This document shows positions 58,001 through 64,000 of a stretch of DNA of 64,000 bases, piece after piece. Source of the DNA: Magnolia sinica (lineage: Eukaryota; Streptophyta; Magnoliopsida; Magnoliales; Magnoliaceae); contig NC_080586.1 in NCBI RefSeq assembly GCF_029962835.1, forward strand, positions 70,557,001-70,621,000. Reading direction: 5' to 3'. Positions within the stretch are counted from its first letter, which is position 1, and every line of letters begins with the position of its first letter. The notes under the pieces are model-generated. The model did not search any database, was not told the DNA's origin, and saw only the letters and a program-made list of their open reading frames with translations. A program made the position numbers and the translations under genes.

Positions 58001-60784
58001 CAAGTAGACAATGATCGGGAGGTTGAGAAACCTACTCGGGATCACGAACCGCATGGCGCTGCCATTCTCACCGCCGTTGCTCGTCTGCCATGACACAACC
58101 ATCCTCACCGCGGCCTCTTCGCCTCCAACGCCTTTCCCAACATCATATCTGACCACCACCTTCATCTCTGAATCGACAAGATTTCGCGACAAGTCAACTC
58201 GATGGTAGCTACTAGTTGATTTCTCCAATATATCAATATTTCAGTCTAATAATGCACTGGAATATTTGTCCACCTCCTTCCATGTAACTTGGCTTCATTC
58301 AGGATTTTACATGACTTATAGTGCCTCCACCCCGCAACAGAATTGGGTAGTTGAAAGAAAAAATTGGCACCTACTAGAGGTGGATAAATCTTTGCTCACT
58401 CATATGCATGTTCCCAAACAATTTTGGGAGTATGCTATCCTCACTGTATGTCACCTCATTAGTCGTTTGTCCTCTATCATGTTGCAAGGGAAAACTTCTT
58501 TAGGCGTTACAATCCCATTGCTCGTCGTCTATATGGAAGTGTCGATGTCATGTTCTTTGAGGACTCTCCCTACTTCACCCCTGCTGATGGTAAAGGGGTG
58601 CTACCGTCCATGGATGTTTTGTCTGTAGTCCCTCATCCAGAGGTTGACCTTTTCGGACTTACTGACTTTACTGAACCATAGCCAAATTTAGTTGACGAAG
58701 AGGTTGGTCCTCCTAATTAAGGCAAGCTTCCATCTTCACCTTTAACCGTGGGTCCATCCTCCACTCCTGTTGATCTAGAACTATCGATTGCATTCCAAGA
58801 AGGTATTCAATCTTGCACCCAACATCCTATATCTCACTTTATTTCTTATCATCAATTAAGTATGTCTTTTCAAGCTTCTGTTATATCCCTGTCACATGCA
58901 TCTAAACCCACAATTACCATGATGAGCTAGCACATCCTGGTTGGCGTAAGGCCATAGAGGATGAGATGACTACTATGTACCAAACTCATACGTGGGAGTT
59001 CACTAACGTACCAAACTCATACGAGGATGAGAAGAAACGCATACAGGCATAATAAAAAATGTAACTCCAATAACCACTGATTTATATGTGCCTCATCAAT
59101 AATCCGAGCATCATGAAAGAAAAAACTATCTACAAAGAAGAAGTTGCAATCCAAATTGGATGTTCTAAATCAGCCCATCATCAACAACTTTTACCTTTTG
59201 AAAAATCGGAAATTCAACCTTGAATCTTGTGCATGCGAACGTCTTCACATCTTCGCTCGTTGAAGGCTCTTGGTGCAGGAACTGATTGCATGGAAATGCC
59301 AAGATCTCGAAATCTGAATTAGCATGAATAAATCTCAAGTTTTTCAATTCCATAAAACAATAAAAATAATAATAACTATAAAACTTCTGACTTGCTCTAA
59401 TCATAAAGTCTTCGAGAAGAAAATTTGCAAAAGAACCATGCAGGCATACATCACATTAGATACCTAATGGATTTACTTTCGCAGACCAAGATCCATGTCA
59501 GTGGAACTTTCTTTCATTAGTTCCACCCCATCCATCAGGTACGCTGCTTCATGCGTTGGTTGTATGAGCTATCTGCCCATACAGTTTACGTTGGTGCCCC
59601 AATACCTGGAGCCTGGAGGCCACAAGATACAGAGCTTCCAAAGCGAAGGGACCCAGCTGAAAAACGTAAGCGAGCGCTAGCACACAACAGCTTTTCAGCC
59701 ACTGCTGGCTTGAACCCAAAAATCACAATAATCCAAAACTCACGAGTACCACAACAAAGGAAACAGTTGGGATAAAAGACCCACCATTAGTTTTGTGTAT
59801 GGCCCACCATGGTGTTTATATACCATCCAATCAATTCATCTGATATGCCTCATCAGGACGAATGAATTACCCAAAAATCACAGTATTCCAAAGTTCAGAT
59901 GGGCCATAGCACATGAATTTAGAGATTTAGGTATAATTGGTTTGGGGTGACACACCTAACTATTGAATCAGCCTGATTTGCAGGATCAAGGATAAACAAG
60001 GGGTGTTGTAAGTGATGGACGGTGTGGATTTCATGTGCGTTAAGTCATTTCCCCCACGTTAGAGAAAGTAACCAAGGTTGGTACACACAGCGAGGTACGC
60101 AAGCGATTCCTAAAAACAGAACACTTCTAGGTATGTCATAAGCATAACCAGGAAGAGAAATTCAAAAAAGTAAATAATTTCTACAAAAATAAAAATAAAA
60201 ATAAAAAATCCCTCCTCGACACTATTATCATGATTCCTTCCAACAAAGGGAGTTATAACGAAAACCCGTCATCGTTACATCATACATGAACCACCCAAAG
60301 CAAGAAATTAAAGGAAAAGACTGTTCATGGGTATTTCATAAATCCTTCTCATTCATCCAAAAAAAAAAAAATCAAAATAAAGAAGAAGAAAAAAAATCCC
60401 ACCTTTGTCTTTGTATTTGTCGTGCAGCTCGGTCAATTGGGTGTAGTTCTTATTCGTATAACCACTGTTTCACATCAAAATCAAACACACCCAACAAAAA
60501 ATATCAATTTCAAATCCAAATTCAAACAAAAAAAAAAAGGAAAGAAAAAAGGAGGGATTAGAAATACCATTTGGAAGCGACATTTACAACTAGAAGAACC
60601 TTCCCCTTGTAAATGCCGAGATCGACTTCCTTCCCGCTGCTATCCTGCGCCGATAATCGAGATTTCTGAGAACACTACGAACCCCGGAAAAGAAAGAGAT
60701 TTGGTCGTTTTGGCATACCTTGACGGTGAATTCGTGGATGGACTGCGCGTTTCTGGTTTCTGGGGCAGAGATACTCCCCCCCAT
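48250..60784 (-). CDS. GPX: Glutathione peroxidase, GPX4/GPX5 type (6 exons, 174 aa)
   Basis: Thiol peroxidase that reduces hydrogen peroxide and lipid hydroperoxides; plant enzymes use thioredoxin as reductant. Exons (transcript order): 60719-60784, 60568-60644, 60403-60464, 59195-59313, 49651-49818, 48250-48282; total 525 nt with TGA, all phases consistent. Domains: N-terminus MGGSISAP, then [13 protein letters not shown] and the peroxidatic Cys (codon split between exons 2 and 3). [16 protein letters not shown] carries the catalytic Gln, FACTRF the resolving Cys, and WNFTKFLVD the Trp-Asn pair. The end is [13 protein letters not shown]. Length and motifs are complete, with no lesion. [14 protein letters not shown] and the SIEKDIKKAL end favour the GPX4/GPX5 clade over plastid forms, and no transit peptide is present. 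G2 and S6 fit an N-myristoylation signal. Intron 4 is 9376 bp of nested transposons. Confidence 0.92.
48378..48432. repeat. (TC)n microsatellite
   Basis: About 27 TC dinucleotides in GPX intron 5; together with the tract at 48952-48995 it gives spurious Ser-Leu or Arg-Glu repeat frames. Confidence 0.97.
48434..48835. mobile_element. Inverted-repeat element with self-palindromic ends
   Basis: Each end is itself a palindrome, gacctcatgggaacttccc followed by atgaggtc, and both ends carry it. Interior: gtgggccccaccatgatgtg, tggggcccacctaagttttgg and ggtgtggcccaccc. It follows directly on a (TC)n tract. Confidence 0.75.
48870..48951. mobile_element. Half of a fold-back MITE
   Basis: tcatgggatgccgcatcaca, ggactgttcagatt and caaaggtgcgcacgtgagca match one arm of the fold-back element at 13682-14045; the other arm is absent and replaced by (TC)n. 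Confidence 0.65.
48952..49031. repeat. Compound (TC)n-(AT)n microsatellite
   Basis: About 22 TC units (48952-48995) followed by gtatgtg and an AT run (49004-49031). Confidence 0.95.
49032..49573. mobile_element. MITE with gaaat-ctct termini in GPX intron 5
   Basis: Left end gaaatgctctactgctctca then cagcactgtaagttat; reverse complement of right end gaaatcctccaattctctta then aagcactgtaagttat. Distinct interior (tccatctgtttgttagggc) from the gtggggcccacc family. A truncated relative lies at 44510-44940. Confidence 0.75.
51200..52365. mobile_element. hAT-like element inserted in the copia remnant, perfect 8-bp TSD
   Basis: Flanked by ataccaat at 51192-51199 and 52366-52373. Left end tagtgctcttagtactgat; reverse complement of right end cattgtttggagtatccctg. 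Subterminal gatat/gatac motifs abound, as in 10461-11886. It splits the copia RT/RNase H frame, which resumes after 52373. Its core holds the 95-bp minisatellite. Confidence 0.75.
51660..52045. repeat. 95-bp higher-order minisatellite built on catc/cata/caca tetranucleotides
   Basis: tgcatgatcc recurs at 51709, 51804 and 51899, exactly 95 bp apart, with a fourth partial unit. Each unit carries a block of catccatcca, a block of ccaaccaacc, a block of tacatacata and a block of cacacaca. It gives spurious Cys/Val/Met-rich and His/Thr-rich frames on both strands. Confidence 0.93.
53101..53539. other. Unassigned segment between copia and gypsy remnants
   Basis: No recognised domain. A short open stretch at 53264-53449 has no family match. 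Confidence 0.4.
53540..54194 (-). repeat. Probable 3' LTR of the gypsy element
   Basis: On the minus strand it begins tgttgtagagcaagcc directly after a G-run (ggggggaac, 54196-54206) that looks like a polypurine tract, and ends near ggttttaca at 53540. Terminal TG...CA is consistent with an LTR. No second LTR is in the window to compare, so the far border is tentative. Confidence 0.45.
54195..57112 (-). pseudogene. Ty3-gypsy polyprotein remnant (protease to integrase/chromodomain end)
   Basis: Minus strand, in order: protease end at 57110-56990 ([14 protein letters not shown]); RT at 56885-56005, including the [11 protein letters not shown] region ([14 protein letters not shown]), [27 protein letters not shown] and VVYFNDI. 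RNase H follows at 55992-55333 ([35 protein letters not shown]). Integrase is at 55430-54756 ([12 protein letters not shown] without the first residue, [12 protein letters not shown]). The C-terminal region to 54200 carries INDNAYVV- and LPEDL-like text in broken frames, then DEFFSSGG. The usual YFDD of the RT active site is YFND. Truncated on the 5' side by a LINE fragment; many frame breaks. Confidence 0.85.
57115..57265 (-). mobile_element. LINE C-terminal fragment
   Basis: The text aaccattactattcttgtt, catggccaaaatatctaagt and gcgttcatatctaattatat parallels the minus-strand LINE pieces at 7050-7170 and 11980-12090. Short and frame-broken. Confidence 0.5.
57370..58210. other. GC-rich block of unknown origin inside GPX intron 4
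   Basis: Clearly less AT-rich than its surroundings, with open frames on both strands (57379-57789 minus, 57404-57865 plus, 57962-58228 minus) that overlap and show no domain. It contains gccgccgcc and ccaccgcc runs. It could be a captured gene piece, an LTR-element leader region or chance frames in GC-rich DNA. Confidence 0.35.
57716..57829. mobile_element. Very short hAT-type MITE (about 114 bp)
   Basis: Left end tagggttgccaatgagcctg; reverse complement of right end cggggtgtcaatgggctggg. Both subtermini are rich in ggcttg/cccgagccc. Flanks share ccaacca. The gggtgtcaatgggc-type terminus is common in plant hAT MITEs. Confidence 0.5.
58240..59030 (+). pseudogene. Ty1-copia fragment: integrase core and start of reverse transcriptase
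   Basis: 58290-58628 encodes the copia integrase end: [20 protein letters not shown] (family PQQNGVVERKNRHLL), then [20 protein letters not shown]. 58915-59010 encodes [15 protein letters not shown] across a frame break, the start of the copia RT domain. Left and right parts are missing. The sequence differs from the copia copy at 49985-53100, so it is a separate insertion or a displaced piece. Confidence 0.75.
59314..60402 (-). other. GPX intron 3 (1.1 kb) with a partial inverted-repeat element
   Basis: Donor gtggga after exon 3, acceptor attcag before exon 4. Around 59785-60050 the text gtatggcccaccatggtgt, aaaaatcacagtattcca and tggacggtgtggatttcatg marks a shortened member of the inverted-repeat family. 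The remainder has no recognised feature. Confidence 0.7.
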
Positions 60785-61164
60785 CTCTCAAGCTGGGATT
60801 TTATTCGATTGGGAGTTGGGAATCCAAACGCGCCATTTCTCCCTCGCCTTTCGTTCTCCTGTTAGAAAGAGAGAGAGAAATGCAATGGACGAGCAGAAAA
60901 TGTCGATTTGTTTGGTCGTTGATGCTTTCAACCTGGGCTGGAGACGAAAGCTTTAATACTCCGAAGGAGTACGACGGTTCATACTCATGCACTTGGGAAG
61001 AAACCACAACTTAACTAAGCCGTTCGATCGTCGGGAATACTTTAGTGGCTGATCATGGACGTTTAATGCACATGTAAAATAAATATCAGTCTATGGGAAG
61101 ATATCCCTCTTCAATGTGTGTAAAGGTTTATTTTCCAACAGAGTTGATTGCCTACTTAGTCAAT
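60785..61164 (-). promoter_or_regulatory. GPX 5' flank with a short upstream reading frame
   Basis: Upstream of the GPX start codon on the minus strand. An 11-codon upstream ORF, MARLDSQLPIE then TAA, runs from 60836 to 60801, ending 16 bases before the GPX ATG. A pyrimidine-rich ctctctctctttc tract lies at 60865-60882, which could be a core-promoter pyrimidine patch or, with the following taacag, a 5'UTR splice acceptor. No clear TATA box. Confidence 0.5.
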
Positions 61165-61453
61165 TCCGTGGGGGCCACTGTGATGTATGTGCTTTATCCA
61201 TGCTGGTCATCCATTTTATCAGCTCATTTTAGGGCATGAGCCCAAAATTAAAGCAGATTCCAAACTTAAGTGGACCACATTGTGTGAATTGAACACTACC
61301 ATTGAAAACGTTTTGAGGACACAGAAATGTGTACAGATAGGGCACTACTCAACCGGGGCTTACCAAGAGACATCATCTGAGGGAATATGTGGGACCTACC
61401 TTTACTACATCTATTCATTTTGACATATCATTTTAAACATGATTGGGGACTTG
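61165..61453. mobile_element. Partial inverted-repeat element upstream of GPX
   Basis: Starts tgggggccactgtgatgtat then gtgctttatccatgc, with aagtggaccaca inside. It breaks off into gacatcatctgaggga text that is repeated on the other side of the hAT element (62057 onward). Confidence 0.55.
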
Positions 61454-61461
61454 CCTAGAGA

Positions 61462-62052
61462 TAAGGGTGCACACAGGTCGGTACGGTCCAGTTATGGGGT
61501 GAAATTAGGACTGAACCATTCCTAACGATTTCAAGAAAATCAGAATTAGAACCGAACTGTTTGCACCCTTGAACCGAACTGGAACTGACCATAAAAACTT
61601 ATTCAATTTCGGTTCGGTTCTATGGTTCTGGGCTTTTTATAATCTAGTCCAATTCCATGTTTTTTTAATAATTAAGCCTATGTCCATTCGTGTTGTGGTC
61701 TATTTGATGAATAATTTAGATATTGTGTAAGGTGTATAAAAAGACATTTACGGAAACAATCAAAGGGCACATTGTAAACAATAAATCATAAGTCAAATAT
61801 ACAACTAAAATATATTGTAAATTAATAAAATCGACAACTAAAATATATTGTAAACCCAGTCCGGTTCCATGTTCAGTTCCAAGTTTGGTTCTATAGTTCA
61901 ATTCGATTCTACGAGACCCTAAATCAAGAACCGAACCATACTAATCGGTTCTTTGGTTTTCGGAACTGAAACCGGAACCGGTGCACTTCAGAACCGGGTT
62001 TGGTCAACTCCGGTCTGGTTTACCAGTTCTACCGGTTCCATGTGCACTCCTA
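61462..62052. mobile_element. Non-autonomous hAT element (591 bp) with perfect 8-bp TSD
   Basis: Flanked by cctagaga at 61454-61461 and 62053-62060. Left end taagggtgcacacaggtcgg; reverse complement of right end taggagtgcacatggaaccg. Subtermini full of ggttc/gaacc and ccggtt, as in the related element at 29172-30099. No coding capacity. Confidence 0.88.
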
Positions 62053-62060
62053 CCTAGAGA

Positions 62061-62560
62061 CATCATGTGAGGGGATACGAAGGACCTACCTTAACTCCAT
62101 CCAATCATTTTGACATATCATTTTATACATGGTCCCAAAAAGAAAGTAGATTGAAGGCTCAAGTAAACCAAAATAAGAATTAAATTCCTAGTGTTGAAAA
62201 CTTCAAGATGCCTAACTTAATATTTATTTGCCATTCAATATAAAGGAAAACATAAATATTAGCTTGATTTAAAACTTTTGTGCCTACAAAGGAATTCAAT
62301 CCCCACTATTTCCTATGGTGTGGTCCACTTGAGCCTAACTTAATGCTTATTTGCCATTCAGTATAAAGGAAAACATAAATATTAGTTTGATCCAGAACTT
62401 TGGTGTCTACAAAGGAATTCAATCCCCACCATTTCCTGTGGTGTGGTCCACCTGAGCCTTCAATATATATCCTTTTTAAGCATGAGTCCAAAAAGATTTG
62501 TCAAAATGAATGAACAAAGTAAATAAAACATATACATAGGGATAGGTTCCAAGGACCGAC
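62061..62560. mobile_element. Diverged inverted-repeat element fragments with an internal duplication
   Basis: Two similar blocks, starting taacttaatatttatttgcc at 62214 and taacttaatgcttatttgcc at 62337, each run through tataaaggaaaacataaata and cctatggtgtggtccactt/cctgtggtgtggtccacct. Period about 123 bp. Typical family interior text, but with tandem duplication and eroded ends. Confidence 0.6.
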
Positions 62561-63276
62561 AAGATCATCCATCTCTAGCAAGGTCCTTGTGAGGTAGTAA
62601 CCCAATTCATACCCACATGTTTTTTGTTCTTATGGTGTGGTCCACTTAAGCTTTGGATGTGATTTGATTTTAGGCGCATGCCCTAAAATGGCTGATAAAG
62701 CATATGAACATTGGATAAGGCATATCAAGGTGTGCTTCAAAGATTTTCCTCTGTATGGACTCACAAGGCAATCTGCATCCACTTTACAACTCCCTGTTTG
62801 TGGGGCTCACTACTATTCTTTTATCAAATCCAACCCCTCCATGATGCTTAACCTTTTTTTTTATAAATAGTTTAGATAACCTTAAAAAATCTGATACTTT
62901 TCAATCTAATCTAGACAACTCACTATTTTAACCATCCAATTGATATCCATAATCCAATGGTTACGATTTGTTGGTCAGATTGGTTTCTGGTACACGCTCC
63001 TTCCATGATGGGAACCACAATTTCGATGGTATACATAGGTGCTAGGACGAGTCCCATCAATCTCAAAATAGTTCAAAACTAACATAATATCCTAGCCCTT
63101 AAGATATCATGAGATTTGGGTTGTAACCTATCTATAGTAATTCTCAGTGTGGTTTAAATTAATTTATGTTCAGTTATTAACTAAAATCTTTTAGTGCATG
63201 TGTATGAACTATCACTCTCTAGCAGAGCACCAACTAACTTCTCTCTCTTTGGCTGACGAGCGCGACCTGGCCGCCG
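62561..63276. other. Intergenic DNA with eroded inverted-repeat sequence
   Basis: Contains ggtgtggtccacttaagctt and gcatgccctaaaatggctga near 62635-62695, remnants of the repeat family. 62880-63276 shows no recognised feature. Confidence 0.45.
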
Positions 63277-63690
63277 GACGCGGATTGCGTCCTACCCCCG
63301 CCCGTCTCTAGCCCCGAACGGATAGTTCTGTGGGCGGGTCGACCGTGATGTATCCGTTTATCCAAGCCGTTCATTCCTTTTCTCATACCATTTCAAGGCA
63401 TTAAGAAAAAATGACACAGATCCAACGCTTAAATGGACCACACCACACTACAGATGGCTCATACATTTAATGCAAATGGCATTTAACACTTGGTGCATTT
63501 AATGCAACCAAGCTTATTATTTGATGTGGCCTACTTGAGCGTTGTATCAATCTCAATTTTTCGTTCATGCCTTAAAATGATCTTAGTAAAGGGATGGACG
63601 ACTTGGATAAAAAAATACATCATGGTGGGCCCGTCCACAAAACTACCAGTTCAGGCTAAAGACATGTGAGGTAGGATGCAATCCACGTCC
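63277..63690. mobile_element. Inverted-repeat element, first of an adjacent pair
   Basis: Left end ggacgcggattgcgtcctac; reverse complement of right end ggacgtggattgcatcctac. Interior: gtgggcgggtcgaccgtgat, aaatggaccacaccaca and a gcatttaatgcaa-rich core different from other copies. A second copy starts 7 bp later. Confidence 0.8.
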
Positions 63691-63696
63691 CTGCCA

Positions 63697-64000
63697 GACG
63701 CGGATTGCGTCCTACCCCCGCCCGTCTCAAGCCCCGAATGGATAGTTCTGTGGGTGGGTCTATCGTGACGTATTCATTTATCTAAGCTGTTCATCCCTTT
63801 TCTTATATCAATGTAAGGCATTAATACAAAAATGACACAAATCCAACGCTCAAATGGACCACACTAAAAATGGCTCATGCATTTAATGCAACTGGCATTT
63901 AATGCAAGCAAGCTTATTATTTGGTGTGATCTACTTGAGTTTTAGATCAGTCTCATTTTTCCATTCATGCCTTAAAATGATGTTAGTAAAGGGATGAACG
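63697..64000. mobile_element. Inverted-repeat element, second of the pair, cut by the window end
   Basis: Starts gacgcggattgcgtcctacc and follows the first copy closely (gatagttctgtgggtgggtc, aaatggaccacac, gcatttaatgcaa), but the right end lies outside the window. Confidence 0.78.

Larger units (their letters stand above)
49819..59194 (-). other. GPX intron 4 (9.4 kb), a nest of retroelements
   Basis: Donor gtaaaag after exon 4 and acceptor ttttctag before exon 5. From low to high coordinate it holds a plus-strand copia remnant split by a hAT-like element, a gypsy element on the minus strand, a LINE fragment, a GC-rich block of unknown origin and a second plus-strand copia fragment. The flanking exons are intact, so the intron is presumably still spliced. 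Confidence 0.85.

Noticed and set aside
1-64000. CRISPR arrays, operons or prokaryotic signals
   Set aside because: Tandem repeats here lack constant repeats with unique spacers; the gene structures are intron-containing and plant-like.

Overview
This window looks like nuclear DNA of a flowering plant. It has GT-AG introns, AT-rich non-coding sequence, plant-type retrotransposons and dense short DNA transposons. Many copies of one inverted-repeat element starting near tggggcccaccatgatg suggest a magnoliid-type genome (Laurales/Magnoliales), but that is a weak inference from memory of such repeats, not a search.

Only two intact protein genes could be rebuilt. The first (+ strand, 9263-19118) has 8 exons and encodes a 729-residue CUE-domain protein with a C-terminal coiled coil. 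The second (- strand, 60784-48250) has 6 exons and encodes a complete 174-residue plant glutathione peroxidase of the GPX4/GPX5 type. All exon phases close in both models. Both genes are swollen by transposons in their introns; the peroxidase has one 9.4-kb intron made largely of nested retroelements.

Layout: 1-9.2 kb holds degenerate LINEs, a SINE with target-site duplication (TSD) and a 556-bp TRIM with a tRNA-Met primer-binding site. 9.3-19.1 kb is the CUE gene, with a hAT-like insertion nested in a LINE (intron 1), a fold-back element (intron 2) and a 5S-rRNA-derived fragment (intron 5). 19.1-32.6 kb has no recognisable gene; it is a field of inverted-repeat elements, two hAT-type elements and tandem repeats. 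32.6-44.2 kb is a transposon nest: a decayed BED/DUF659 hAT transposase gene split by a 3.7-kb PIF/Harbinger-type element (TAA TSD). That element carries a Myb/SANT-like reading frame and a broken viroplasmin-domain frame with a C-terminal hydrophobic segment. The 3' end of the hAT gene is tandemly duplicated; one copy carries a 1.4-kb hAT-type element and the other a SINE, and each copy serves as the empty site for the other's insertion. 44.2-48.2 kb is more inverted-repeat elements. 48.2-60.8 kb is the peroxidase gene, and 60.8-64 kb more repeats, ending in two adjacent copies of one element, the second cut by the window edge.

The best-supported unusual objects are the Harbinger-type element with Myb-like plus viroplasmin/TM frames, the insertion and empty-site pairs at 39.6-44.2 kb, the TRIM with a 53-bp internal region, and the transposon-inflated peroxidase gene. 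No CRISPR array, operon or complete tRNA gene was seen.
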